From the NCBI GenBank assembly GCA_017625615.1, contig JAGAKP010000068.1:1-54022 (forward strand): a DNA stretch of 54,022 nucleotides. The letters are read 5' to 3'. The translations under genes were made by a program, and so were the position numbers. This DNA is from Clostridia bacterium. Its GTDB lineage: Bacteria > Bacillota > Clostridia > Oscillospirales > CAG-382. Under the pieces are notes generated by a model. That model was not told the DNA's origin, did no database searches, and saw nothing but the letters and a program-made list of their open reading frames with translations. This document shows, one piece after another, positions 1 to 9,718 of this stretch (position 1 is its first letter; the number at the start of each line of letters is the position of its first letter).

Positions 1-1
1 A

Positions 2-1207
2 GAATGTGTGGCAATGCTGCTGGCAGGAGGACAGGGAAGCCGTCTTTATCTGCTTACGGAGCGTCTTGCCAAACCTGCAGTTCCCTTTGGCGGTAAGTAC
101 CGCATAATAGATTTTCCCATATCAAACTGTATAAATTCGGGCATAGATACGGTGGGCGTGCTCACCCAGTATCAGCCCCTCGCTCTCAACGAGTACATAG
201 GCAACGGACAGCCTTGGGATCTTGACCGTGTCTACGGCGGCGTTATGATGCTTCCCCCTTATCAGGGACTTAAGCGTGCCGATTGGTATAAGGGTACCGC
301 AAACGCAATATACCAGAATATGCAGTTTATCGAAAAATACGATCCCGAATACGTGCTTATCCTCTCCGGCGACCATATCTACCGTATGGACTACTCCAAG
401 ATGATCGAGGAGCACAAGCGCAACAAGGCAGATTGTACCATCGCGGTAATCGACGTCCCCATGGCAGAAGCGTCCCGCTTCGGAATTATGTCCGCCCGCG
501 AGGATATGTCCATATACGATTTTGAGGAAAAGCCCAAAAATCCCAAGAGCACCATGGCGTCTATGGGCGTGTACGTCTTCAGCAAGGAAAAGCTGTTCAA
601 GTACCTTATCGCAGACGAGCAGGACGAAAACAGCGACAAGGACTTCGGCAAAAACGTTATCCCCGCGATGCTTAAGGCAGGGGAGAGAATGTACGCCTAC
701 CGCTTTGAGGGATACTGGAAGGACGTAGGAACCGTATCCTCTCTGTGGGAAGCCAATATGGACCTTATCGGCAGCAATCCCGCACTTGATCTTAACGATG
801 GCTCATGGAGAATATACTCCAGAAGCAACGCATATCCTCCCCATTACGTAGGCGACAGCGCGGTTATAAGAAATTCTCAGATAACCGAGGGCTGTGAAAT
901 ATACGGCACCGTTATCAATTCCGTCATCGGCGGCGGCGTAAAGGTAGCCAGAGGCGCCACCGTAAAGGACAGCGTTATTTTCGATAACGTAACCGTAAGC
1001 GAGGGCGCGTCCGTATACTACAGTATGGTTGACGCAAACACCCACGTGGGCAAGGGCGCAACCGTAGGTAAGGACAAGGATGAGGACGGCAAGCTTACTC
1101 TGGTAGGCGGCGGTCTGGATATCAAGCCCGGCATTTCCGTTCCCGACGGAGGCTTGGTAAACGAAAAAACACTCGCCGATATCGGCGAAGAGGCAGGTGC
1201 GAAATGA
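2..1207 (+). CDS. glgC: Glucose-1-phosphate adenylyltransferase, catalytic subunit GlgC (5' partial)
   Basis: Makes ADP-glucose from glucose-1-phosphate and ATP, the committed step of bacterial glycogen synthesis. The frame is open to the first base and reads [15 protein letters not shown], which is the interior of the usual GlgC N terminus, so the true start lies upstream of the window; the GTG at 8 and ATG at 14 are internal codons. Visible are the nucleotide-binding [10 protein letters not shown] loop, the [14 protein letters not shown] block, the [12 protein letters not shown] metal/sugar site, and a C-terminal left-handed beta-helix of hexapeptide repeats. Its stop overlaps the glgD start by 4 bases (ATGA), which suggests translational coupling. 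The family assignment is very safe; only the start is missing. Confidence 0.97.
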   Translation, partial: ECVAMLLAGGQGSRLYLLTERLAKPAVPFGGKYRIIDFPISNCINSGIDTVGVLTQYQPLALNEYIGNGQPWDLDRVYGGVMMLPPYQGLKRADWYKGTANAIYQNMQFIEKYDPEYVLILSGDHIYRMDYSKMIEEHKRNKADCTIAVIDVPMAEASRFGIMSAREDMSIYDFEEKPKNPKSTMASMGVYVFSKEKLFKYLIADEQDENSDKDFGKNVIPAMLKAGERMYAYRFEGYWKDVGTVSSLWEANMDLIGSNPALDLNDGSWRIYSRSNAYPPHYVGDSAVIRNSQITEGCEIYGTVINSVIGGGVKVARGATVKDSVIFDNVTVSEGASVYYSMVDANTHVGKGATVGKDKDEDGKLTLVGGGLDIKPGISVPDGGLVNEKTLADIGEEAGAK

Positions 1208-2337
1208 ACGTACTCGGTATAATCTTCTCCAATATTCACGATGAAAACGTGGCTGACCTTACCCGTCAGCGTACTATGGCGTCCGTCCCCTTCGGATGCA
1301 GATACAGACTTATCGACTTCGCCCTTTCCAATATGGTAAACAGCGGCATCAACCGCGTGGGCGTTATAACTCACTATAATTATCAGTCCCTTATGGACCA
1401 TATCGGTTCAGGTAAGGACTGGGACCTTGCCCGCAGAAGCGGCGGTATACAGATACTCCCTCCCTACATAACCGCCTTTGCATCCTCCCGTCCCGAGCTT
1501 TATACCACCCGTCTTGAGGCGCTTATGGGTATAACCTCCTTTATTCAGGCGGCTAAGGAGGAATACGTAGTCCTTTCCGATCGCGACGTTATCTGCAATA
1601 TGGATTTCAACGCCATGATCCGTTACCATATCGAAAGCGGCGCGGACTGCACCATCGCAACCAAGCAGGCGTATCTCGTTACCAAGAGCGGCACCAGCAA
1701 TAACGTGGCGCTTTCCTATGATGAAAATTGCGACGTTACCGATATCTACGAGCATAACTCGGTAAACCCCTGTTATTGTAACGTAAACCTCAATATGTAC
1801 GTTATGAACCGTAAATATCTTGAGGAGATCGCCCTTGACGGATCCGCTCACGGCTACAAGAGCTTTACCAAGGACGTTCTCGCACGCCGTATCGGCAGAG
1901 ACAAGATAAAGGCGTTCAAGTGCGACGGATATTTTGCTACCGTAGACTCTATGGCGGATTATTTTGCCTGCAGTATGGATCTTCTTAATTCCGGCACCCG
2001 CAGAGAGCTGTTCGGCGTAAAGGACAGACCTATATTCACCAAGGTACGCAACAGCGCACCCACCCATTACAGCGAGACAGCGGTTACCAAAAACTCTCTT
2101 ATCGCAGACGGATGCGTTATCGAGGGCACCGTTGAAAACTGCATACTCTTCCGCGGCGTTAAGATAGGCAGAGGAACCACCGTAAGAAACTCCATTCTTA
2201 TGCAGGATACGGTTGTGGGAGATAACGTATATCTCAACTGCGTAATAACCGATAAATCCGCCGTGGTAAGAGACGGCAGAGTACTTTCGGGCCACGAGAG
2301 CAAGCCTTATTTCATAGAGAAAAATCTTACCGTTTAA
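1204..2337 (+). CDS. glgD: Glucose-1-phosphate adenylyltransferase, regulatory subunit GlgD
   Basis: GlgC paralogue of 377 residues that in Firmicutes pairs with GlgC to form a more active heteromeric ADP-glucose pyrophosphorylase. It keeps the overall fold (nucleotidyltransferase domain, then a beta-helix from about residue 275) but lacks the canonical [10 protein letters not shown] loop. In its place is [16 protein letters not shown], typical of GlgD and consistent with a weakly active or inactive subunit. The [21 protein letters not shown] segment mirrors the GlgC sugar-binding block. It starts inside the glgC stop codon and is followed 37 bp later by glgA, so it belongs to the same operon. 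Confidence 0.95.
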   Translation: MNVLGIIFSNIHDENVADLTRQRTMASVPFGCRYRLIDFALSNMVNSGINRVGVITHYNYQSLMDHIGSGKDWDLARRSGGIQILPPYITAFASSRPELYTTRLEALMGITSFIQAAKEEYVVLSDRDVICNMDFNAMIRYHIESGADCTIATKQAYLVTKSGTSNNVALSYDENCDVTDIYEHNSVNPCYCNVNLNMYVMNRKYLEEIALDGSAHGYKSFTKDVLARRIGRDKIKAFKCDGYFATVDSMADYFACSMDLLNSGTRRELFGVKDRPIFTKVRNSAPTHYSETAVTKNSLIADGCVIEGTVENCILFRGVKIGRGTTVRNSILMQDTVVGDNVYLNCVITDKSAVVRDGRVLSGHESKPYFIEKNLTV

Positions 2338-2374
2338 TTCCGCAGTTTAAAATAAAAAACAAGGAGTAAAGACA

Positions 2375-3802
2375 ATGAAAAAGATACTTTTTGCCGCAAG
2401 CGAAGCGTTACCCTTTGCCGCATCGGGCGGTCTCGGTGACGTTATCGGTTCTCTTCCCGCCGCAATAAAGCAGGCGGAAAAGGACTGTGATATCCGCGTC
2501 ATAATGCCTCTTTACGATAAAGTGGGGAAAGTATACCGTTCCCGTATGACCAAGGTCCTTGAAACCACCGTTGAATTGGGCTGGAGAAGGCAGTACTGCG
2601 GTCTTTATTCACTTGTTGAAAAGGGAGTAACCTATTACTTTATAGACAACGAGTTTTACTACCGCCGCGGCACTCTTTACGGAGAGGGCGACGACGGAGA
2701 AAGATTTGCTTTCTTCTGTAAGGCGGTAGTAGACCTCCTTCCCCAAATAGATTTTTATCCCGATTACCTCCACGCCCACGATTGGCAGGCAGCCCTTGCG
2801 GTGGTATACCTCAAGTGTATGTATGCCGACAGAGAGGGATACAGAGATATAAAGACCGTGTTTACCATTCACAACATTCAGTATCAGGGTATATACGATC
2901 TGTATAATATGGGCGATCTTCTCGGACTTCACGAAAGGTTTGCACCCGTTCTGGAATTTAACGGCTGTATGAACTTTATGAAGGGCGCCATCGTCTGCGC
3001 CGATATGGTTTCCACCGTATCTCCCACCTATGCAAAGGAGATACTTTCTCCCGAATATTCCCACGGACTCCATCACGTTCTCGAAATGTGCAAGGGAAAG
3101 CTTACGGGAATATTAAACGGTATCGACAGGGAATACTATAATCCCGCAAAGGACAAGGAGCTTGTCCGCAATTTCTCATATATGCGTCCCGAGGGAAAGA
3201 AGGAATGTAAAAAGTATCTTCAGGAATACCTTTCTCTTCCCGTAAGAGAGGACGTTCCCATGATCGTTATGATAACCCGCCTCGTTTCCCACAAGGGTCT
3301 GGATATAGTAAAGGATTCTCTTTACAGCCTTCTTGAGGAAAACGTGCAGTTCGTGCTTCTCGGCACGGGGGATTTTGCGTACGAGCGCTTCTTTGACGAG
3401 GCCGCCCGTCGCTTCCCCGGCAAGATGCGCACCCTGCTTAAATACGATAAGGAGCTTTCCAAGCGTATTTATGCGGCAGGCGATATTTTCCTTATGCCCT
3501 CCTTAAGCGAGCCCTGCGGTCTTGCGCAGATGATCGCTTCCCGCTACGGCACCGTTCCCGTGGTACGTGAAACGGGCGGATTGTACGACAGCATCCGTGA
3601 TAACGGCTGGGAAGGCGGCGGTAACGGCTTTACCTTCGCGCCCTATACGGGTATGGAGCTTTACGGTGCGGTAAAGCGCGCACTTAACGCCTACGAAAGC
3701 AAGGAAGAGTGGGAAAAGCTTGTTTTGAAAGTAATGCGCTTCGATTTCTCCTGGAAAAAGAGCGCTAAACTATATATCCAAATGTACGAAAGGCTTAACT
3801 AA
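2375..3802 (+). CDS. glgA: Glycogen synthase (ADP-glucose dependent, GT5)
   Basis: Transfers glucose from ADP-glucose to the non-reducing end of the growing alpha-1,4-glucan. At 475 residues it has normal GlgA length. The N terminus MKKILFAASEALPFAASGGL holds the GGLGDV motif that binds ADP-glucose (in most homologues KxGGLGDV; here SGGLGDV). A HDWQAAL segment and the C-terminal catalytic block LMPSLSEPCGLAQMIASRYG with the downstream ETGGLYDSI are all present. The ATG is preceded by AAGGAG at good spacing. It sits between the ADP-glucose synthesis genes and the phosphorylase, so the pathway order is kept. Confidence 0.97.
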   Translation: MKKILFAASEALPFAASGGLGDVIGSLPAAIKQAEKDCDIRVIMPLYDKVGKVYRSRMTKVLETTVELGWRRQYCGLYSLVEKGVTYYFIDNEFYYRRGTLYGEGDDGERFAFFCKAVVDLLPQIDFYPDYLHAHDWQAALAVVYLKCMYADREGYRDIKTVFTIHNIQYQGIYDLYNMGDLLGLHERFAPVLEFNGCMNFMKGAIVCADMVSTVSPTYAKEILSPEYSHGLHHVLEMCKGKLTGILNGIDREYYNPAKDKELVRNFSYMRPEGKKECKKYLQEYLSLPVREDVPMIVMITRLVSHKGLDIVKDSLYSLLEENVQFVLLGTGDFAYERFFDEAARRFPGKMRTLLKYDKELSKRIYAAGDIFLMPSLSEPCGLAQMIASRYGTVPVVRETGGLYDSIRDNGWEGGGNGFTFAPYTGMELYGAVKRALNAYESKEEWEKLVLKVMRFDFSWKKSAKLYIQMYERLN

Positions 3803-3807
3803 CCCCA

Positions 3808-6222
3808 ATGAACAAACAGCAGCTTAAAGAACAGATCACAGGCACACTTTCAAGGTATTATTCGGTCACTCCCGAGGAAGCCAACGCAGAGCAGATATAC
3901 TCCGCTGTAGCTATGTGCGTCCGTGATATTCTCGCAAAAAAGAACAGTGATTTCACTCAGAAGGTAAAAGAAGAAGGCACAAAGCGCGTTTACTATATTT
4001 GTATGGAATTCCTTATGGGAAGACAGCTCAAGATGAACCTTTGCAATCTCGGTCTTGAGGAGTCTTACCGTGAGGTGCTTTCCGAAATTGGCTTTAACCT
4101 TGAGGAAATATACGATCTCGAAACCGACCCTGCCTTGGGCAACGGCGGCTTGGGCAGACTTGCCGCCTGCTTTATGGATGCTCTTGCAACACAGCAGTAT
4201 CCCGCAAAGGGCTTTTCCATACTTTTCGAGTACGGTCTTTTCAGACAGAAAATGGCAGAAGGCGAACAGCTTGAGCTTCCCGATATATGGCTTCCCTCAG
4301 GTCAGGTATGGCTTGTGCCCCGTCAGGACAAAAGCGTTACCGTAAAGCTTGGCGGCAGAGTAAAGGAAAAATGGGATAACGGCAGATGCGAGCCTATCTA
4401 CGAGGGCTACGACGAAATCGACGCCGTTCCCTACGATATGTACGTTTCCGGCGCGGACAGTGAGTGCTGTAACGCACTCCGTCTGTGGAAGGCGCAGGAT
4501 AAGCGCAACTTCAATATGGAGGCGTTCTCTCAGGGACAGTATATAAAGGCAGTAGAGGAAAACACTATGGCGGAGACCATCTCCAAGGTGCTTTACCCTG
4601 CGGATAACCATCACGAGGGTAAATTGCTCCGTCTTTCACAGCAGTATTTCCTCGTTTCCGCGTCCCTGCAGAATATAGTTGCAAACCACGTTGCACAGTA
4701 CAAAACACTTGATAACTTTGCGGAAAAGACATCCATCCATATTAACGATACCCATCCCGCTCTCTGCGTTCCGGAATTAATGCGTCTGCTTATGGACGAT
4801 CATCATTATTCCTGGGAAAAGGCGTGGGATATTACCGTAAACACCATTTCCTATACCAACCATACCGTGCTTCCCGAAGCACTTGAATGCTGGAACGAGG
4901 AATTGTTCAAATTCAAGCTTCCCCGTATCCACAACATCATTACCGAGATCAACCGCCGCTTCTGCGCGGACGCCTGGAATAACTTCCCCGGTAACTGGGA
5001 TAAGATCAGCCGTATGGCAATTCTCGGCAACGGTCAGGTGAGAATGGCAAACCTTTCGGTTGTAGGCTCTCATCATACCAACGGCGTTTCCAAGCTCCAT
5101 TCGGATATTCTTACAAAGACCGTCTTCCGCGATTATGCGGATATGTATCCCGAAAGATTTACAAACGTTACCAACGGTATCGCACACCGCAAATGGCTGT
5201 GCTATTCCAACCCCCGTCTTGCTTCTCTCCTTGACGAATGTATCGGCACCGATTACCGCAAGGACGCGTCTCAGCTTGAAAAATTCCTTGCCTTTGAAAA
5301 GGATGCATCCGTGCTTAACCGTATCGGCGAGATAAAGCACGCCAACAAGGTGGATTTCGCCAATTATATCAGTCAGCGCTACGGCACTAATATAGATCCC
5401 GATTCTGTTTTTGACGTTCAGGCAAAGCGTCTGCACGAGTACAAGCGTCAGCTTCTCAACGCGCTGAATATTATTGCGCTTTACACCGCACTGCTTGAAG
5501 ATCCCTCTATGGATATCCGTCCTCAGACCTTTATCTTCGGCGCAAAGGCGGCTCCCGGTTATTATCTTGCAAAGGATATCCTCCGCCTTATCTGCTATAT
5601 CGCCGCAGATATCGAAAAAAATCCCGTCCTGCGTGAAAAGATCCGCGTAGTATTCCTTGAAAACTACAACGTCACCCTTGCAGAGCGTCTTATGCCCGCC
5701 GCAGACGTAAGCGAGCAGATCTCTCTTGCGGGCAAGGAAGCAAGCGGTACGGGTAATATGAAGTTTATGATCAACGGCGCGGTTACCATCGGTACTCTTG
5801 ACGGCGCAAACGTAGAGATAGCCGAGCAGGTGGGCGACGATAATATCTTCATCTTCGGTCTCCGCGCTCACGAGGTTGACGAGCTGTGGAAGAAGGGCTA
5901 TTCCTCCTCGGGCTATTACCTCCGCTCTCCCGAGCTTAAGCGTGCTATCGACCGTCTTGCCGCAGGCTTCAACGGCAGATCCTTTACGGATATCGCAAAT
6001 TATCTGCTGTTCTCTCACGGCGTATCCGACCCCTATATGTGCCTTGCCGATTTTGAGGATTACTATACCACCCATCAGAATCTGGTAAATGCATACGGCG
6101 ATACCGCGCGTTGGAACCGTATGGCGCTCAACAATATTGCAAAGGCAGGCATATTCGCCGCCGACCGCAGTATACGCGATTACGCAGAAAATATCTGGAA
6201 CGCTGTTCCGGTTAAGGACTGA
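3808..6222 (+). CDS. glgP: Glycogen/alpha-glucan phosphorylase
   Basis: Phosphorolytically removes glucose-1-phosphate from glycogen using pyridoxal phosphate (GT35). The 804 residues show the N-terminal ALGNGGLGRLAACFMDA loop, the HINDTHPAL segment, and the PLP site EASGTGNMKFMINGA, in which the Schiff-base lysine is about residue 652. It begins only 5 bp after glgA, and I see no strong ribosome-binding site (an AAAGG lies about 15 bases upstream), so coupling to glgA translation is likely. Having synthesis and breakdown enzymes in one operon is usual in Clostridia. Confidence 0.97.
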   Translation: MNKQQLKEQITGTLSRYYSVTPEEANAEQIYSAVAMCVRDILAKKNSDFTQKVKEEGTKRVYYICMEFLMGRQLKMNLCNLGLEESYREVLSEIGFNLEEIYDLETDPALGNGGLGRLAACFMDALATQQYPAKGFSILFEYGLFRQKMAEGEQLELPDIWLPSGQVWLVPRQDKSVTVKLGGRVKEKWDNGRCEPIYEGYDEIDAVPYDMYVSGADSECCNALRLWKAQDKRNFNMEAFSQGQYIKAVEENTMAETISKVLYPADNHHEGKLLRLSQQYFLVSASLQNIVANHVAQYKTLDNFAEKTSIHINDTHPALCVPELMRLLMDDHHYSWEKAWDITVNTISYTNHTVLPEALECWNEELFKFKLPRIHNIITEINRRFCADAWNNFPGNWDKISRMAILGNGQVRMANLSVVGSHHTNGVSKLHSDILTKTVFRDYADMYPERFTNVTNGIAHRKWLCYSNPRLASLLDECIGTDYRKDASQLEKFLAFEKDASVLNRIGEIKHANKVDFANYISQRYGTNIDPDSVFDVQAKRLHEYKRQLLNALNIIALYTALLEDPSMDIRPQTFIFGAKAAPGYYLAKDILRLICYIAADIEKNPVLREKIRVVFLENYNVTLAERLMPAADVSEQISLAGKEASGTGNMKFMINGAVTIGTLDGANVEIAEQVGDDNIFIFGLRAHEVDELWKKGYSSSGYYLRSPELKRAIDRLAAGFNGRSFTDIANYLLFSHGVSDPYMCLADFEDYYTTHQNLVNAYGDTARWNRMALNNIAKAGIFAADRSIRDYAENIWNAVPVKD

Positions 6223-6272
6223 TAACTATTAATTATTCGCTCTTCGCTTCCGGCGTCCCCACGGAAAAGAGG

Positions 6273-7862
6273 GTGTTTCCCCTCGGCACCACCGTGACCG
6301 CCGGAAACGGCTACGTTATAAAAGATAAATACGGCTCCGTTCCCCCCGCGCTTCTCGGAGCGGGGCTGTATACCATTTATACCTGCGACGGGCAGTTTGT
6401 CGATACCTTTACCGTCACCGACGAGCAGTATCCCGCACCCGCCTTTCTTGATAACGGCATAATTTATCAGGTTTTTGTTGATAGATTTTCCCGCGGCGGA
6501 AACGTCCCCGTCAGAGAGGACGCAGTTTACTGTGAATGGGACGACACTCCCGAATACAAGCGCAACGAAAAAGGGGAGCTTAAGAATAATACCCTTTTCG
6601 GCGGAACCCTTTGGGGAGTTGCGGAAAAGCTGGATTATATCGCCTCTCTCGGCGCAGGAAGCATATATCTTTCTCCTATATGCAAAGCGTACTCCAACCA
6701 TAAATACGATACCGACGATTACCTTGAGGTAGACCCCTCCTTCGGCGGTGACGAGGCACTTCGGCACCTTATCAACGAAGCGGATAAACGGGGTATAAAA
6801 ATAATTCTCGATGGAGTTTTCAACCACGTGGGCGAGCACAGCGTGTATTTTACCTCCGCCGTGTCCGACCCCGCATCTCCTTACAGAGATTGGTTTTCTT
6901 TTTCCCGTTATCCCGATGAATACGATTGCTGGTGGGGCTGTCGAAATTTGCCGAAAACAGTCAAAAACCCGTCCTTCCGCAGATTTATCTGCAATTCGGT
7001 AATTCCAAAGTATATGGAAATGGGTATCGGCGGCTTCCGTCTTGACGTGGTTGACGAATACAGCAACGAGTTCACCCACGAAATATGTGCCGCAGTAAAG
7101 CGTGCGGACGAACGTGCCTGCATAATCGGCGAGGTGTGGGAGGATGCTTCCACCAAGGTAGCGTACGGCGAAAGTAAGGATTATTTTCAGGGGCACTCTC
7201 TGGATTCGGTTACCAATTATCCCTTCCGTGACGGAATAATACGGTTTTTCAGATACGGGGATGCGTCCGCTCTTTCGGGCGCCCTTGCGTATCAGCTCAA
7301 CCATTATCCCAAATCCAAGCTTCTCCGCCTTATGAATACCCTCGGCACTCACGATACTCCCCGTATAATCACCGCCCTTGCAGGGGACGAAAGAGATATG
7401 TCTGCCGACGAGGCGGCGGTATACCGTATGACGGATGAGGAATACTCCCTCGGCGTACAGCGCCTTTGCGCCGCATACGCACTGCTTGTCTCTCTCCCCG
7501 GCACACCCTGCCTTTATTACGGCGACGAAGCGGGTATGCAGGGTAAGTCCGATCCCTTTAACCGTTATCCTTATCCTTGGGGTAAGGAGGATAAAAATAT
7601 TCTTTCCTTCTTTAAAAAAGCGGGTATGCTCCGCAAGGAAAACCCCGTCATTTCCCGCGGGGATACGAAAATTCTTTACGTGGAGAATGGCGTTTTCGCC
7701 TTCGAGCGTACCTTTGCGGGCAAAAAAATAACCGTGGTATCCTTCTCTCAGGCAGGAGAGTATTCTCTTGACGGAGAATATACTGATATACTGACAGACA
7801 CTTTCCATAGCGGAAAGCTCATAGCATCATATCCCCAAACTTTTATTTTGCAGGAGGCGTAA
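6273..7862 (+). CDS. Glycoside hydrolase family 13 (neopullulanase/alpha-amylase-like); start uncertain
   Basis: Cytoplasmic alpha-glucan hydrolase, since no signal peptide is visible. Counting from the GTG at 6273, the GH13 blocks are DGVFNH, then GFRLDVVDE (nucleophile Asp258), IIGEVWED (acid/base Glu287) and LGTHDT (Asp361). The catalytic triad is therefore complete. Such enzymes trim alpha-1,4/1,6-glucans and maltodextrins, which fits the glycogen operon. The start is odd: there is no ATG nearby, the GTG lacks a spaced Shine-Dalgarno, and the open frame continues upstream to a stop at 6213. An AAGGA at 6214-6218 sits 9 bases before an in-frame ATT at 6228, giving an N terminus (xNYSLFASG) that better fits the family's small N-terminal domain. 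The stop is 1 base before the next gene. Confidence 0.9.
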   Translation: MFPLGTTVTAGNGYVIKDKYGSVPPALLGAGLYTIYTCDGQFVDTFTVTDEQYPAPAFLDNGIIYQVFVDRFSRGGNVPVREDAVYCEWDDTPEYKRNEKGELKNNTLFGGTLWGVAEKLDYIASLGAGSIYLSPICKAYSNHKYDTDDYLEVDPSFGGDEALRHLINEADKRGIKIILDGVFNHVGEHSVYFTSAVSDPASPYRDWFSFSRYPDEYDCWWGCRNLPKTVKNPSFRRFICNSVIPKYMEMGIGGFRLDVVDEYSNEFTHEICAAVKRADERACIIGEVWEDASTKVAYGESKDYFQGHSLDSVTNYPFRDGIIRFFRYGDASALSGALAYQLNHYPKSKLLRLMNTLGTHDTPRIITALAGDERDMSADEAAVYRMTDEEYSLGVQRLCAAYALLVSLPGTPCLYYGDEAGMQGKSDPFNRYPYPWGKEDKNILSFFKKAGMLRKENPVISRGDTKILYVENGVFAFERTFAGKKITVVSFSQAGEYSLDGEYTDILTDTFHSGKLIASYPQTFILQEA

Positions 7863-7863
7863 A

Positions 7864-8970
7864 ATGCTGTCCCTTAACAAAACCTTTGAAGAGATATGTC
7901 AAGCATTCCGGCTGAAGGGAGAATTCTTCGGCTACAACGTAATTAAAAGCGGAAATATAAACGATACCTATACCGTCCACACCGACGGACTTGAGGGAGG
8001 CCGCACCTATCTGGTGCAGAGGATAAACCACAACGTGTTTTTATCTCCCGAAAAGATAATTTCCAACGTCTGCCGCATTACCGAGCATATACGTCTACGT
8101 ATGCTGGCGGAGGGAGAACGTGATATTAAGCGCCGCGTGCTTAAGATGTACCACACTCCCGAGGGCGAGTATATCTACCGCAGCGAGGACGGAAGCTATT
8201 GGCGCGTTATAAGCTTTATAACCAATTCCTGTACCTTCAACAGCCGTCCCACCGCCAAGATAATGCAAAACGCAGGCAAGGCGTTCGGTGAATTCCAGAA
8301 AAACCTTTCGGATTTCGATGCATCTACCCTTTACGAGACCATTCCTCATTTTCACGATACGGTAAAGAGATTTGAGGATTTTGAAAAAGCGGTGTCCGAA
8401 AACAAAGCGGGCAGAGCGGATACGGTAAAGGAAGAAATAGCCTACCTCCGTTCCATGGCGCATTACGCAAGCTTCTTCCGCGACCTTGCTTCCGAGGGTA
8501 AGATAAAGCTCCGCGTTACTCATAACGATACCAAGTGCAACAACGTAATGTTTGATGCAAGCACCGGCGAGCCCTTGGCGGTGATAGATCTTGATACGGT
8601 TATGCCCGGCTACGCCGCATACGATTTCGGCGATGCGGTACGCTTTGCCGCAAACACCGCCGCCGAGGACGAAAAGGATCTTTCCCTCGTTTCCTTCGAT
8701 CTGGATATGTTCACCCGCTTTGCTTCGGGCTTCGTTCCCGAGTTATACGGTTATCTCAGCGAGGAGGAGATAAACACCCTTCCCATGGGAGCACTCGTGG
8801 TAGCCCTTGAGCTTTCCAGCCGCTTCCTTGCCGATTACCTTAACGGCGATACCTATTTCAAGACCGCATACGATACTCATAATCTGGTACGCGCACGCTG
8901 CCAGATGCATCTCGCCAAGGATATGGAAAACAAAATGGACGAGATGAACCGTATTATGAAGCAATTTTGA
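7864..8970 (+). CDS. Phosphotransferase (APH/choline-kinase fold), similar to N-acetylhexosamine 1-kinase
   Basis: Protein of 368 residues with the aminoglycoside-phosphotransferase fold. The catalytic loop HNDTKCNNVMFD (HxDxxxxN) and the metal-binding VIDLDTVMPGYAAYDFGD are typical of the NahK branch, whose characterised members phosphorylate the anomeric hydroxyl of GlcNAc, GalNAc and, more weakly, other hexoses. The N-terminal GNINDTYTVHT and YLVQRINHNVF also match this branch. It directly follows the GH13 hydrolase (1-base gap, AGGAGG ribosome-binding site), so the inferred role is phosphorylating a sugar released by the hydrolase, possibly to a sugar-1-phosphate for GlgC. It is not an antibiotic-resistance gene by context. 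The exact substrate cannot be read from sequence. Confidence 0.85.
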   Translation: MLSLNKTFEEICQAFRLKGEFFGYNVIKSGNINDTYTVHTDGLEGGRTYLVQRINHNVFLSPEKIISNVCRITEHIRLRMLAEGERDIKRRVLKMYHTPEGEYIYRSEDGSYWRVISFITNSCTFNSRPTAKIMQNAGKAFGEFQKNLSDFDASTLYETIPHFHDTVKRFEDFEKAVSENKAGRADTVKEEIAYLRSMAHYASFFRDLASEGKIKLRVTHNDTKCNNVMFDASTGEPLAVIDLDTVMPGYAAYDFGDAVRFAANTAAEDEKDLSLVSFDLDMFTRFASGFVPELYGYLSEEEINTLPMGALVVALELSSRFLADYLNGDTYFKTAYDTHNLVRARCQMHLAKDMENKMDEMNRIMKQF

Positions 8971-9023
8971 ACAAATTTTTTAGAAATCTTTAAGTAATTT
9001 TGAAAGAAAAGTTAAATTTTCAC

Positions 9024-9051
9024 TTGACTTTGGGGAAAATTGTGGTATACT
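9024..9051 (+). promoter_or_regulatory. SigA-type promoter for the SigH-like gene
   Basis: TTGACT at 9024-9029 and TATACT at 9046-9051, separated by 16 bp, with a TGG extension directly before the -10. The gap behind the sugar kinase (8971-9098) holds no clear terminator hairpin, only this AT-rich promoter. Confidence 0.75.
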
Positions 9052-9098
9052 ACTACAAGATAAGTGTTTGTTTTGTGAATTTTTAACAAGAGGCGTTG

Positions 9099-9659
9099 AT
9101 GGAAAATATCACCTCAGTAACAAACGAAGACGCTTTGCTGGTAGCCTCCGCACGGGAGGGAGATTCTCTCGCCTTTGCTCTGCTTATGCATAGGTATTCC
9201 CGTATAATGAGCTCCTATATCGGCACTTTGTCGGTTTCGGAATCGGAAAGGGAGGATATGCTGCAGGAGGGGCTTATCGGTCTGCTTAAGGCGGTCCGCA
9301 GCTATGACGAAAGCAAAGCACAGTTTTCCACATACGCTGTCACCTGTATGAAGAACAGTATTATCACCGCGCTCCGTCGTTATAATCTTAATGCTGCATT
9401 TCTTCCCTCAGCCAGCCCTCTTGAGGAGTTGGAAACTCCCGAATCGGATTCACCCGAGGGAATATACCTCGTTGCTGAATCGGGACGTATCCTTCACGAT
9501 CGGCTGTTCAAAGCGCTCTCGCCTTTAGAGGCGAAGGTTTTTGAGCTTTATCTTGCGGACGTTCCCTATGCCGAGATCGGCAGACGTATCGGCAAGGATG
9601 TTAAAAGCGTCGATAACGCGGTACAGCGTATCCGCGCAAAGCTCAAGCGCGTAATTTAG
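9099..9659 (+). CDS. sigH: RNA polymerase sigma-70 family factor, SigH (Spo0H)-like
   Basis: Sigma factor of 187 residues. Region 2 is EREDMLQEGLIGLLKAVRSY followed by QFSTYAVTCMKNSIITALRR, and region 4 is LSPLEAKVFELYL...YAEIGRRIGKDVKSVDNAVQRI. The KSVDNA(V/L)QR signature and the ITA(I/L)RR end of region 2 are characteristic of SigH, which in Bacillus drives transition-phase, competence and early sporulation genes. The ATG at 9099 is preferred to the TTG at 9096 because AAGAGG at 9088-9093 is 5 bases from the ATG. It has its own promoter. The SigH assignment is from motif similarity; a more distant paralogue remains possible. Confidence 0.85.
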   Translation: MENITSVTNEDALLVASAREGDSLAFALLMHRYSRIMSSYIGTLSVSESEREDMLQEGLIGLLKAVRSYDESKAQFSTYAVTCMKNSIITALRRYNLNAAFLPSASPLEELETPESDSPEGIYLVAESGRILHDRLFKALSPLEAKVFELYLADVPYAEIGRRIGKDVKSVDNAVQRIRAKLKRVI

Positions 9660-9718
9660 GCAAAAACCCTTGTAAATAAGGGGAAAAATAATTATTTATC
9701 AAGCGAGGTAAAATCAGC

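Noticed and set aside
4777..6075. Long minus-strand open frame opposite glgP, with similar ones opposite the GH13 gene (6180-7808) and the PBP gene (14904-15845)
   Set aside because: No ribosome-binding site or recognisable domain; all mirror genes with full motif support on the other strand.
7864..8970. Aminoglycoside resistance gene
   Set aside because: It shares the phosphotransferase fold, but its motifs fit the NahK-like sugar kinase branch and it is coupled to glycogen genes.
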